Shown here: one piece after another, positions 11,330-22,299 of the stretch
Layout of the letters: every line of letters begins with the position of its first letter
How positions within the stretch are numbered: position 1 is the first letter of the stretch
Source of the DNA: Ophiocordyceps camponoti-saundersi (nom. inval.)
Lineage: Eukaryota; Ascomycota; Sordariomycetes; Hypocreales; Ophiocordycipitaceae
Length of the DNA stretch: 35,935 nt
Assembly: GCA_003339415.1 (NCBI GenBank)
Contig: PDHQ01000325.1
Span: 1 to 35,935, forward strand
Direction of reading: 5' to 3'
Notes under the pieces: model-generated
Database searches by the model: none
Told to the model about the DNA's origin: nothing
The model's input: the letters and a program-made list of their open reading frames with translations, nothing else
Program-made: the position numbers and the translations under genes

Positions 11330-12913
11330 AACTAAAAAGTAAGCGTTATATTATAATAGCGTTAGCTTTACTATTAAAGCTAAAGTTATTAATTAGATAC
11401 TTAAAGGATATTTTAGCTAAAAGGTACCTTAATTAGTATAACGCTAATATAATACTATTAGGTATTTAAAAAGAAACATGTAATATTATTATTAAAAAGA
11501 TTTTCTCTTTAAGTTTTTATAATAAAGCTATTAATTAGTATAATAAATTAAATAATAAAAATTATACTTAATTAGAGTTAGTAACTCTATATATAGATAA
11601 GTTTAAAAAGGTAAACTTAATTATAAAAAGTACCCCTATTATAAAGGTATATAAATTTAAATAGGAAAAGGGAGAATTATTAGCTATATACGCTAAAAGG
11701 GCTAAGGCTCTCTTTAGCTAATTTAAGTTAAAAACTAAATATATTTTACTTACTAACTTTCTTAATAAAATAATAAAAAATATAAATAAAAATAAGTAAT
11801 ATAAATATATTATTATTAAGCGTTTTTATATTAATAATAAATAGAAATTATTAATAATAACTAAAAGCGTAACTTAGTTTAATATTAAACTTATTAAATA
11901 TAACTTTTATAATATAGCGTTTATAAAGATTAAGCGAGATATAAATAATATACTAGCTATAAAGATAAATTTATAAAAAGTTATAGCTAAGTAATAAGAG
12001 ATAATAACTAAGATAGCTAAGCTAATAAAATAATTTAATATTATAATTATAACTAAGTTAAGCAAGTATTTATAAAACTTAAAAAGCTATTTTAATAGCG
12101 GATATTTAACTATATAAGGTATACTTAAATAAACTAATATATAAATATAAAATTAAAAATACTTATTATAGAATTTTAAATAATAGCTATAAGCTTTAAA
12201 GCTACTAGGTATAAGACTTAAATATTAATCCTTAACTTAGATATATAGTAATATTTTAAATATAGTAAATAAGGCTATATAAGATATAATTACCTATTAA
12301 TAGCTTTTTTTAATAAAGATATATTTTAATAAAAAAAGGCTTACTAAAAGACTTATTTTAAGGAAATAAAAAAATAGCGCTGCTAATAACTTTATTAAAG
12401 TTTAAATAATAGCTTAGGGTTATTAGCTAATAATCTAATAATTATTAGTTTTAATATAAATATTTATCTACTAATAAGGTATATAGTAAGAATATTACTA
12501 ACACTACTTATAATAAAAAGTTTAAATAAGAAAGCTTTAAATCTTACTAAGCTTAATATTAAGCTTAATAAACCTTAAAAGTAAGTATATATTATATAAA
12601 AACCTAATTTCTAAGCTTATTAGAAAGATAAGACTATACTTATTACTTAACTTATACGTAGCCGTGTTACTAAACCCCGCTTTAAGGTAAAGTTTAACTT
12701 AAGTAATTTAGATAAATTATAGTAAGATAAATTAAAGTAGGAGATTTATTATTATTTAGTTATACTAAGTATTAAGCTTAATAATAATATTAGGGAAAGT
12801 CTAGCTTTAAAAAATATACTAATCTCTTTTAAACTTATATTAAAACTAACTATTAAATTATTACCTTTAAAAGTTAAGATTTACTTATTAAAGCTTAAAC
12901 TAACTAAGAAAAG
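11330..12913 (+). pseudogene. degraded gag-like frame, element unknown
   Basis: A + strand frame from about 11500 to 12100 reads as a helix-rich, Lys/Tyr/Leu-rich protein without RIP-incompatible stops for long stretches. It resembles retrotransposon Gag in texture, but no conserved motif was found. Near 12540-12680 the sequence is compatible with Cys/His positions mutated to Tyr, but a zinc knuckle cannot be demonstrated. After 12,690 another frame continues to the hairpin at 12915, where the copia element may begin. Surviving aacatgtaat at 11476-11485 is one of the rare places with intact CpA and TpG. Confidence 0.3.
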
Positions 12914-12914
12914 T

Positions 12915-12940
12915 ATTAAGGTATTTTATAATACCTTAAT
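12915..12940. repeat. hairpin shared with 27129-27154; candidate left edge of copia LTR
   Basis: Arms attaaggtat and ataccttaat pair perfectly around a 6-nt loop (tttata). The same 26-bp hairpin with one loop difference (cttata) lies at 27129-27154, on the other side of the copia coding region. The preceding t gives tattaagg, which RIP could make from TGTTAAGG, a normal LTR start. Similarity does not extend past the hairpin, so LTR status is unproven. Confidence 0.4.
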
Positions 12941-13339
12941 AGCCTTATATTATCCTTATAGCTTTAAGCTATTATATAGCTTACTTAAGTTATAAAGACC
13001 CTTTATATAAGATTCTTTTAATCTTATAACTCCTTACTTTACTTTTTATATTCCTTATTATTACTTTATATATCTAATTAAGTATTTAGATAGCTACCCT
13101 CTTTATATATTATATATAAAAAGGTAATTATAATAATATACTCTTTTTTAAAACCTTTATAATACTAATATTAGATAGCTTATTTAATACTAATTAGTAT
13201 ATTAGGTAATATATAAATTAGCTAAAATAGAAAAGATAACTATAAATAAAAGGATAAGTAATCTATTATACTTAACCTTACTCTCTTATATAACTTAGTA
13301 ATATATATAATAGCTACCTTATATAATAGAGAATAAAAA
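12941..13339. other. possible copia 5' LTR/leader region
   Basis: Noncoding-looking AT-rich DNA between the candidate LTR start and the copia coding relic. A TATA-like tatataaaaagg lies near 13109-13120. No primer-binding site could be identified. Confidence 0.3.
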
Positions 13340-15699
13340 TAAGACTTTTATACTAAACCCCTTAGACGATAATAATAGCTTTACGCGCCTTATTATTTAA
13401 TAAAAACTCTTATACGCTCTTAGCACCTTTAAACGCGCCCTCGCCCGCGCTTATATAAGCCGAATAAACCTAAACTTAAGTAACCCCGTCCCTAATATAA
13501 ACTTAGATTTAGGAACTCGACCTAATTATATATAAAGAGATAGCTAAAGGAAATACTATCCCGGTCTATATATAGTAAGCTAAGACTAGCCCGGATTTCT
13601 AAGAAACTAACCTAAAGATTATAAATAAACCTTTAAATATTAAGCTTATAATATATATAAATAAGATTATATATAAAGCTATTTACTTAAAAATTAAAGG
13701 CTTTTTTTTACTAGTAGCGCCTAGGAAGACTTTTATAGATAAACTAAATATTAGGTAAAGTAAGTAACTTATCTATTTTTTAATACTTTTCTATAGCTTT
13801 TTAAGAAATAAATCGTTACTATATAATAAACCGAAAGCTTTATTAAGAAATTCCTCTTAGTAATTAAAGCTTTATATAATTATATTTTAGCTATTTATCT
13901 AATAATTATAGTAACCCTTACCTTAAAGCTTACTTAGAAGATTATCTTATTAATTAAGGTTCCTCCTTATATAACTCCTAATATAAACCTTAATATAACC
14001 TTATATAAAGTAAAGAAAATACTAAACTTATCTACGGCCTTTATAATAATCTTAAAAAGCCTAGCCTTTATCCTTCCTCTTATATAACTAATTTATAATA
14101 GCTTAATTACCCCTAAGAAAGTTATAGTATTTAGTAAAGGCTAGCGAAAAGATTAGAATTACTTAAGCTATTTATATAATATCCTATATAATAAAGCTAA
14201 GCTTTTTATATTATATTACTAATAAATTAATATTATTAAAAATTAATATTACGCTATTTTTTTAGATATTCTTATAAGCTTAGCGTAAGTATATTACTTT
14301 TATTATATAAAACTTAAGAAAAGGTAAAATAAGATTTATCTAATATTTAATTTATACTTTAATATAGTAATAAATTATATATAATACTAAGCTAAGTAAA
14401 CTAGTATAACTTTTACCTTTATATAAAGGAAATACTTAGAGAAAATAATATTAAAAGTTCTTAAGGAATTAATCGAGAAAATATAACTTATATAACGCGC
14501 TTTTAGGGAAAGGGAAACTTAACTTTACGCTATAATAACTAAGGCCTACTATAAAGTGCCGGAACTTAAGGTAGCATTTCTCTCTATAAAGCTTTTATAT
14601 AAAAAGATTTTCTCTATCTTTTATATATTACTTTAAGTTACCCTTAATCGCGGGAAAACGTCTAACTAGTTTTTTATTAATTAGCGTTATTATATAAATT
14701 CCCTATAACTAAATTTACCCTAGCTAAAATTCCGTATAGGTAAATTTAAATAAGTTTAATAAGATAATTATCGCTTATTACCTTATATAAAGAAGCGTTA
14801 CTTTATTTATAAGAAAGAAAATTATTAATTAATAAACTATAAGTAAGGGGATTTTAATTACGCGAGAAAGGCGTACTTTACTTTATATAAAGAATTTAAT
14901 AAAGACCCCCCTATAGATAATAAGTTTAAAGCCTTCCTCTTTAAGTATAAAAATATAATATTATTAATAACCTTAATAACTTATTATATAAAAAAGATAA
15001 AAACGCTCTTAAGGAAGCTATTTAATTTATCCTTTTAAGTGCTTTTATATATTAATTTATAAGGGAAGATATTTTTATATAATAGATTATATAACTAAAT
15101 AGTTAAGTTTTTCTTATAAATACTTACTATATAAAATATTAAAAATAACTTTAAGATATAAGCGCTTCGAATTTCTTTATTATTAGTAAAAACTAGGCCG
15201 AAATATTTATATAAGAGAATTTAAATATATAAATTAACTAAACCCTAAGTACTACTATAATTAAGTTTAATAGCTTAGCTATTATAACCTTAATTAGTAT
15301 AATTAATATTAATAGCCTTTTTAGTATTATATAATATTATATTCTTAATACTTTTACGCTATTTTTTCTTTTTCTTAGAGATATAAATTACCTAAAAGCG
15401 TATTTTAATAATATTAGGAATATTATTATATATAAAAATAGTTAGACGATTCTTATTATATAAAAATAAAGATATTTATTTTTCTATATATCTTTACGTA
15501 AAGCTACGCTTTTTTTTATAAAAGTATAACTCCGTTACTTATATTATTACTTTAGGCACTTTTATATAAAATATCTTTATAACTTACTCCGGAATATAAA
15601 ATATAATAATATCTCCGAAATATCGCTTTATATAATAAAAAAATTCTACTATTAGTATTAAATATATAACCCCTTATTATAATAATTTAAGCTTTTAAT

Positions 15700-16060
15700 T
15701 TAAAATAATATATCTTTTAATTACGAGATTATTATAAATATTATATAACTAAGTAATAAGAATATTCTCTATATTATTATTAAGGCTATATTTTTCTAAG
15801 CTATAATTTTTATATAATTCCTTTTTACTTAAGATACTTAGAACGCCCTTTACTATTATTAGATTATTATCTACTAAGGCCTTTTAAATATTATTATATA
15901 TAACCTTAGTATAAACTTCTCTTTAAACGAATTCTATTCTTCTATATAAATTATCGGTTTATTATATAAGAAAATACTTATTAAAGCGTACTAAGCAGTT
16001 AGTAAGGTTAAACGCTTATATACCTCTCTTTAATATATATATAATATACTTAAAAAAAAC
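15700..16060 (+). other. Ty1/copia integrase catalytic core, all three acidic residues lost
   Basis: The conserved core reads FNYEIIINII, IYNLSINF and SKVKRLY. It aligns with the fungal copia integrase pattern of Asp in a hydrophobic strand, Asp in a HDxGTNF-like motif and Glu in a GKVERYH-like motif. The first Asp is now aat (Asn, 15737-15739), the second is aac (Asn, 15902-15904) and the Glu is aaa (Lys, 16010-16012). The second and third sites are 35 residues apart, the exact DD35E spacing. Every change is G-to-A on this strand, so RIP removed all catalytic metal ligands. Confidence 0.85.
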
Positions 16061-16191
16061 CTTAAAGACTTAGCTAATAATAATATAATTCTTTAGCTTA
16101 TTATAAAATACTTAAATAATATAGTAAAGCCTAATAGCTTTATACTTATATTTCTTATTTTTAGTATATACTTTTATACTTATAATACCTC

Positions 16192-16196
16192 GCCCT
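16192..16196. repeat. 5-bp target-site duplication, left copy (gccct)
   Basis: gccct immediately before the left LTR is repeated at 23824-23828 immediately after the right LTR. Removing the element and one copy rejoins the copia reading frame. Confidence 0.95.
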
Positions 16197-16496
16197 TATT
16201 AAGGGACTAGTTAAAGGGGTGCTTATTTGCTAGGCTATATATAATAATAATTATATATAACGAGCTTCTAAGGAAGCCGCACTCTAGCGTGCTAAATAGT
16301 TATATATACCGCTCTTTCTTTTAGAGCCTATTTGCCTCCTTATTTAACTATTCTTTCTATTCCGTTCCTTCTAATCCTTCCGCTATAGGCCTCTAAGCTA
16401 GATAGCGGCAGCCTTATTATTTAATTATAAGGCTAATCTATAAGTTTAATATTTAGGTTAATAACCCGAATATAATATAAGGGCTAGACTTTAATA
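16197..16496 (-). repeat. chromovirus 3' LTR (300 bp)
   Basis: On the + strand it begins tattaaggg and ends ctttaata; the ends correspond to TG...CA after C-to-T and G-to-A changes (the partner LTR still ends taaca). It aligns to 23524-23823 without a gap. I count about 29 differences, all transitions in both directions between the copies, so RIP rather than age explains the divergence. Confidence 0.97.
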
Positions 16497-16501
16497 TAAG
16501 G

Positions 16502-16512
16502 TCCCTCCCCTT
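16502..16512 (-). promoter_or_regulatory. candidate polypurine tract of the chromovirus
   Basis: On the - strand this reads aaggggaggga, a purine run a few bases upstream of the 3' LTR, where plus-strand DNA synthesis would be primed. Position and composition fit; the exact edges are inferred. Confidence 0.7.
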
Positions 16513-17360
16513 ACTTATAAGCGCGGGATCCGTTATATAGTATATAGTAAAGTTAGGTAAAAAATTTTCCGCTAAGTTACCCGGTCCGCCTTACTTTTTT
16601 ATAGCTTTTATAGTGCCTGCTTATTAAATCCTTTATTCCTTCCCTTCTTCCTTTTATAGCCTTATCGTTATTATTATTAATACTATTATTATTATTATTA
16701 TTAATAAGGGAATCCGCTACCTATTCTGCGGGTTTAACTATATTAACGTTTTCCTACTTATAAGGATATCTTAGCTTAGCGAATATAATAGTTATTTTTA
16801 GAACCTCGCCGCCGCCGCCTCCGCTATTATTAATTCTACTATTACCGCTATTATTAATACTATTACTAATAATAATAATAATAATAATAATAACGATAGC
16901 GATAATAATAATAATAACGATATCGTAAGCGATAATAAGGGCCTTAATTTAGAGGAGGATTTCCCGGCTTTTAATATTTAGTTCGAAGATTATTATAGCT
17001 ATAAGCTAACTTAGGGGGGTTATCGTTATTTTAAGCTTTCTCCTCCTCTTTTTTCTTTTTCTTCTATTTCTCCTCTTTCTCCGTCTCCTAATATAAGTTT
17101 TTTTCTCCTTTTACCTAGCAGCTTACTATATAGAACTTATCGATCCCGTATCTAAAAAGGCGACTTACTTATTATAGAGAAACGCGCTATTAACGTTATT
17201 AGGTATTTCTTAAGTTACTATATAGAGAAGCTCTTAGCTTAGGGCCCCTCGCCGGCTCTCCCTTTCTCCTCCTTCTCCTCTTATTATAGTAAGTCCTTAT
17301 CTTATATCTAAAAGGGCGATTTATCTATAATAAGCGTTTGCTAATATTAGGTTTTTTATA
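16513..17360. other. GC-richer, microsatellite-bearing 3' region of the chromovirus
   Basis: Lies between the antisense frame and the 3' LTR. It contains (att)n at about 16665-16702, a gccgccgccgcc run near 16810-16821, (aat)n at 16866-16915 and a long pyrimidine stretch (about 17036-17110). No pol-like coding sequence is seen on the - strand. The density of simple repeats is unlike the rest of the element. Confidence 0.6.
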
Positions 17361-17369
17361 GCTTACCTC

Positions 17370-18130
17370 GCGGAAGAAATCTTAAGCTAAGACTCCCGCC
17401 CCCGCCCTTGCCCCCGCTCCCTCTCCTCCTCCTACCCTTACCGCTAACCCTATTAACGAAGAAGATAATAATAAGAATAAAGATAAAGATAAGGATAGTT
17501 ATAATAAGGGGGCTTTTTAGAAGCCTTTATGCTTTCGTTATATAAAATAAGGTTATAAGTATTATAATTAAGCTATAATACTAAAGCGTACGGGGAAATA
17601 GAAACCCCGTATATTTTATATAAAATATATACTTTCGTACTAAACTTATACGCTTACCCCCTAGCTTTTAGTTTTAGCTTATATAGCGTAATATATTATT
17701 ACTAAGATTAAGCTACTACTTAAGGTAATAATAAGGGCGGATAATATTCTTCGAGTATTAATTACTATTACTTAAGCCTTAATAATATTAGCTAAGCTTA
17801 AGCTTATATATAGCGATACTCTTTTTATTATATAGTTAGTTTCCCTAATCTTATAATACTAAACGCGGAAAGCTAATTTCCTTTTTTAGGAAATATATTA
17901 ACGCTATTCTCGATATCGCCTCCTTTTATAAGCTTTTAGGCTCCGGGGGGTTAGCTAATATTTTAATATTAAAGGAAAAGGTTATTATTTTAGAGCGTAA
18001 CGCCGCTATTACCGCCGCCGCTATACCCGTTACCGCCGCCGCTAAACCGATAACCTTAATATTATCGCGCCGCCGCTATTACCTAGCTAAGGAGTTATTA
18101 TTTACGAAGAAATAGCGCTACTAAATATCG
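17370..18130 (+). pseudogene. antisense reading frame inside the chromovirus with a Cys-rich motif
   Basis: Opposite in strand to gag-pol. The + strand has an Ala/Pro-rich stretch (about 17395-17450), an acidic and Lys/Asp repeat (KDKDKD, about 17475-17500) and then CFRYIK*GYKYYN at 17530-17568. If Tyr codons are mutated Cys or His, this resembles a Cys-x2-Cys-x4-His cluster, with a further possible Cys pair about 25 residues on. From 17882 a different frame reads smoothly into an Ala-rich, coiled-coil-like segment (17990-18060), so a frameshift or intron is implied. It could be a zinc-binding accessory protein acquired by the element; family not recognised. Confidence 0.4.
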
Positions 18131-18133
18131 TAA

Positions 18134-18149
18134 GGGGGGGGGGGGGGGG
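18134..18149. repeat. run of 16 G
   Basis: An uninterrupted G run (C run on the element's coding strand) just 3' of the chromodomain. Length in an assembly may be unreliable. GpG is not a RIP target, so such a run survives in mutated DNA. Confidence 0.9.
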
Positions 18150-18254
18150 TATATTTTCCGCGCCTATTAGTGCGCTTTTTAATATAATCTCGCTACCGGC
18201 CGTTTTACCGTATATTTCCTAATAACTTACTTATTATTATACGTAGCTAGTTTA

Positions 18255-18421
18255 TATAAAGCTTTAAAGCGATTAAGAGTAGCGGTGCCTTTAAGTTTTA
18301 TTAAAAGTTCTTATATTAGGTTTTAATAACTTTTCTATTTAATAAAAACCTCTTATTTCTTACTTTTACTTATTTTCTTCTATCTAACTAAAACGATTTT
18401 TTTAACTTCTTATTCTTCCTC
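18255..18421 (-). other. chromodomain at the C-terminus of the chromovirus integrase
   Basis: The - strand reads GEEE*EVKKIVLVR, then a Lys/Arg-rich turn, EVFIK*KSY*N and LKGTATLNRFKA. This matches the chromodomain layout: a first strand with an aromatic-Glu-Val-Glu-Lys-Ile pattern, an xxLVKWKGY-like strand, a WEP-like turn and a C-terminal helix. The cage Trp codons are now stops (taa/tag), as RIP does to TGG. Chromodomains on gypsy integrases bind histone H3 methyl-lysine marks and direct integration to heterochromatin, which fits the location. It is preceded by a DPLPG-like linker. Confidence 0.85.
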
Positions 18422-18439
18422 CCCGTTAATTAATATTAT

Positions 18440-19700
18440 AGGAGGCTATAAATTAGTAACTTCTTATCCGGGTAAGGGGTCTAAAGTTACTTTTTTAAGT
18501 AAATTTATACTAAAGTAATTATAAGCTTCTATTAGTAATCCCGTAAGTTTAATAAGGGAAGGGTTAATAACCCGCGCTACCGTAAACTTAGCGTTCTTCT
18601 AATTAAGCTTCTTCTTAGGCCTTATATTAGGGAAATTACGTAAATTAAGCTAAACTTTATCGCTAACTTTAAAGCGCTTAGCCGCTTATTAATTCTTATT
18701 AGCTTAGAACTCTTAAGTTTATAAAGATAAAGTATTAGCGGCTTAATATAAGTTTATTACTTATTATAATTATCTTATAAATTCCTTAGCCTAGCTTTTA
18801 GAATTCCTTATTAATAATTATAAAATATTTAAGTTTAATAATATTATTATTAAAGCTTAGAACTTATAAGTTACGAAGAATAGCGTTATTCCTATAGCCG
18901 AGTAAACTTTACTATTTAGCGTAAGCTAGGCTACGGGAAGCTATTTATCCTAGTTATCCTAATTATAAGAAACTACCGCTTAGAGGTAAGCTTATATATC
19001 TTAATTAACCTTTTCGTATCTTTTATCGGTTTATAAATAGTAAGCTATATTAAGTATTTAATTAATCCTATAAAGTGAGTAAAGATAGCTTTAAAATTCG
19101 CTTATCTAGTTAGTTTCTCTATTACTTATAATAGTACTTAGCTATTAGTAAAACTATATAAAATATTAGAGAAACCGCTTTATATAAAGCGGAGCGTTTA
19201 TTAAAGGTATCGGCTTAAGTAGGATCTTTTTACTAAGGCGGTTTTTAATTACCTATAAGTACTTATTTCTACGTTTTATAAGCGGAAAGTTTATTATAAA
19301 ATCTATTTATATATATCGGTAAAATTAATCTAAAGTAAGTAATAACTTAAGGAGGGTAGCCCGATATTATTTCTAGGCTTTAGTCTTACTATAAGTATTA
19401 TAATTCCTAAGGAATTAATAAATATATTATTATTAAAGCGGCTAGAAGAAATCGCGGGTTATAAAAGCTACTATACTTTCCTTTTTAAGGTAACTAACTA
19501 AGGCTAAGTTATAGATTATTTAAATAAGACGATTCCGTAATATATTAAGCGGGGAGGCTAGTACTTTCTTAGAGTCCTCCGTTATAATAATTAGGGCTCC
19601 TAGGACCTAAAGCTTATTACGGAAATATAATCTTCTTTTAGCGTTAATATAGTAATCTATAATTTAAACTTTAAGTTATAGCTTTAAAGGTAGTAAGCGG
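18440..19700 (-). other. Ty3/gypsy integrase (zinc domain and DD35E core), inactivated
   Basis: N-terminal zinc domain: the expected H-x6-H-x29-C-x2-C positions are all Tyr (codons at 19511-19513, 19490-19492, 19400-19402, 19391-19393), each a C-to-T change. Core: Asp in IDFI is kept (19301-19303), Asp in SNRETN is now Asn (19121-19123), and Glu in YEKVNQD is kept (19013-19015). Spacing is 59 and 35 residues, the canonical DD35E geometry. The core ends in a DKQLPVAQLTLNS-like segment typical of chromovirus integrase (the Gln is a stop here). The protein would have joined the cDNA to host DNA. Confidence 0.9.
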
Positions 19701-19989
19701 TCTCCTCTTATTATAACTTAGTATATTTCTTAGAAGACTAAGTCTTATAATACTATCTTATTTTAAAGTTCCTAAAGCTTATTATTAGAGAAAACTCGAG
19801 TTTCTAATAGATTATTATTTTATAAATTTATAGCGTTTTCCGTAGCTATATTTACGTTTTATTATCTATCTTTGCCTTCCTCCTTTTCTAAGATATTAGT
19901 AAGGTCCCTAGAAATATTAATTATTATCGCTTATAAGTAGAATTATAAGGCTTTTTCGGGAATTATTTATATAAAATAAGCGTCCTCCT

Positions 19990-20380
19990 CCTCTATAGTT
20001 AAGGGTTTATCTTAATCCTTACGGAAAAAGGTATCTAAGACCGCGGCTTATTTACTAAGTTAATAATAGATTTTAAAGTTAAATTATAATAAGTATTTAG
20101 CTTAATAAGCTTATTATTCTAAGAGGTGCTAGTAAGTTATAAAATACTCTAAGTTCTTATAGTTAGTAATAATATTAAAGCTATTATAACTATATAGTTT
20201 AGTATATTACTATTTTAAATATCTAATAATTACTAATATCTTTTTATTATATATTAAATAGTTATATTCGGCCGCGTTTATTCTTACGGAAAAGAACGCT
20301 ACCGGTTATTTCTATCCTTCTTATTCCTAGTAAAGATAACCTCCTATAATATAAGCGCTAGTATCTACCTTTAAAAATAT
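19990..20380 (-). other. Ty3/gypsy RNase H domain
   Basis: Begins with VDTSAYIIGGYL (Asp codon 20363-20365), equivalent to the TDASxxAIGAVL start of gypsy RNase H. This is followed by PVAFFSVRI and, further on, YKNLEYF (the DHKNLEYF motif with its His as Tyr). It then has a Gln-rich segment where QARW normally stands. The first catalytic Asp survives. A small frameshift separates the second half. It degrades the RNA template during reverse transcription. Confidence 0.88.
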
Positions 20381-20479
20381 AAGGTCCCCGAAGTTCTATT
20401 TTACTAGTAAAAGGGCTCTCGTAAATAGATTCTTAACTTCCTAGAAAGCTTATTCCTAATCCGGTTCTTAGATAAATTT

Positions 20480-21400
20480 TACCTTTTTCTTCGTTAGATT
20501 TATTAATAGTTTTACTATTTTAGTAAAATCTATAATAAAAAGTTAGTAGAAATTAGCAAAACCTAGGAATCCGCGAAAGCTTTTAAGGGAAGTTAGCGTA
20601 GCTTAGTCGATAATTATCTTAATTTTTTCTAAGTTTACTTAAAGCTTAACCCCTATTAGTATTATAAATCTTAGGTATTTTACCTTCTTAACTACGAATT
20701 TATACTTATTTAAGTTTAGATAAAGCTTATATTTTTAAAGCTTACGGAGAACTAAGCGTACTTTGCGGAAATAGTCCTTTTTAGTGCTATTAAAATAGAT
20801 AATAATATCGTTAATATAGGCTAAGTAAAACTTATCGAGATACGGCTAAAAGATACTATTAATATATCTTTAGAAGGTAGTAGGAGCCCTTATAAGTCCG
20901 AATAAGGTAACTATCTATTTAAAAAAGCTATATTAGGTCTAAAACGCTATTTTCTATTTCTCTCTTTTAGTAATCTATACTTTATAAAAAGCTTATACGA
21001 TATTTAGCTTTATAAGCTATTAAGACTTAGCTAATAACTAAAGGGTATTACTAAGTAAAAGGAGCGGGTATTTATTTAGGACTATAATCGCGTTTAATAT
21101 ATAGAAATCTATATAAAACTATAATCCTCCCTTAGGTTTCCTTACGAAAAGGATTAGGGTATTTATAAGCGAGCTACTAGGTTAAATAAAGCCTTTCTAA
21201 AGGAGGTCTTATAATATTTTTTTAAAGATAAGTAATTCCTCTCTTAATATATTATAAAGGGGGCCGAATAGGATCTAAAGTTTTCTACTATCTGCTTTTT
21301 TCTTAAGTAATATACGGTAATCTATACTTTCTTTATATAAGTTTAACTTATCCGCTTCCTACTTACGGAAAAGGGGAAGTATATCGTAGAATTCTATCGG
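20480..21400 (-). other. Ty3/gypsy reverse transcriptase, catalytic Asp lost
   Basis: Clear blocks read DLL*KGFI*PSSS, LFVRKPKGGL*FYIDF, LNAIIVLNKYPLLLL, then LFGLIRAPTTF*RYINSIF and YLAYINDI. These are the standard gypsy RT blocks, including the first catalytic Asp (in YIDF, kept) and the YxDD box. In that box the first Asp codon has become aac (Asn, 20810-20812) by a G-to-A change, which would abolish polymerase activity. Stops inside blocks sit at Gln/Arg/Trp positions. Confidence 0.95.
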
Positions 21401-21901
21401 GATCTATTCTTATAGTTAGTTGTTTATTAAGAAAATCTTATCTTATAACGCCTTCTCTACGTTTTTAACTTTTACGGCTCGGATTTTTAGGTATTTAGTA
21501 GGGTCTTTTTTCTAATAGCGTAATTCTTTCTGCCTCCTCCTTACTTCTCTAATAAAGGTCGAGCTATAAAAATATACCGCGTTTAAGATCTCCTTTATTA
21601 GTTAAGAGTAAGTGCTAGTAACCCGTACTTATTACTACGAATCTTTATATTATATTTATTCTTCGTAAGGGACTAAGTAAAATTTTATATATTATAGCTA
21701 AGGCTTACTAAAAATAATTAGGAAATTAAAATTTAATATTATATATATTATAATTAATTAACTAAAGCTATTTATCTTAAGCGAGAGCTAAGTAATACTT
21801 AATACTTTTAGTCCGCTTATTATTACCTTTTTTACTTATTAAGCTAAGATTCTTTCCGTTAATATTCGTAAATTTTATATTAGCTATAGGTATATTACGG
21901 A

Positions 21902-21928
21902 ATAGCTTTCGTAGCTTTTATTAACTAA
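21902..21928 (-). other. candidate aspartic protease active site of the chromovirus
   Basis: The - strand reads LVNKSYESY, which fits an LVDxGCES-type gypsy protease active site with Asp to Asn (codon 21920-21922), Gly to Ser and Cys to Tyr, all transitions. It lies at the right distance upstream of RT. The assignment is moderate because the motif is short. Confidence 0.55.
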
Positions 21929-22299
21929 TATATTTACTAATTTTAAGTTATTTAAAATTATAGGAATTTTAGTAAATAAGGCTTATAGTTTAAAATAAAG
22001 GATATTTTTCTTTTCCTCTATCTATACTACCTTATCTTTTAAGATACTACGATATCCCGGAGCTATTTTTTTCCCTAGTTATTATTAGAATTATATTCCT
22101 TAATCTAAGGTAAGATTTCCGTATAGTTAATATAAGTTTCTTTTAAAGCTTTTTACTATAGCTTTTATAAAAGTTAAAAATTATAATTATATATAAAGTA
22201 TATATTTATTCTATATTTAATATAAAAACCTAATATTTTATATTATTCTAATACTAATCTTTTTACTTACTTAGCTTAAGGGGTATTTCGTAATATTTA

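Larger units (their letters stand above)
13340..16196 (+). pseudogene. Ty1/copia polyprotein, N-terminal part (Gag, protease region, integrase)
   Basis: First half of a Ty1/copia polyprotein relic. The region 13340-14500 is presumed Gag, with a Ser/Asn/Pro/Gln-rich frame. 14900-15700 precedes the integrase, and the integrase core is at 15700-16060. Codons fall in three different frames (for example 13512, 14926 and 15737 are in different phases), so indels have accumulated; one shift lies in the ttttttctttttc run near 15370. Stops are mainly RIP-type. The relic stops at 16196, where the chromovirus inserted, and the same frame continues at 23829. The integrase core sequence and the residues after the insertion match a copia lineage common in Pezizomycotina. 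The Gag and protease assignments rest on order only. Confidence 0.75.

Noticed and set aside
11476..11485. Start codon of an intact gene at aacatgtaat
   Set aside because: The atg is followed at once by taa; no open frame.
12540..12680. CCHC zinc knuckle of a LINE or gag
   Set aside because: The spacing works only if several codons are assumed to be mutated Cys/His in different frames; too permissive in this composition.
17530..17568. Gag zinc knuckle of the chromovirus itself
   Set aside because: It is on the strand opposite to the element's pol and at its 3' side, so it cannot be that element's gag. Kept instead as an antisense frame.
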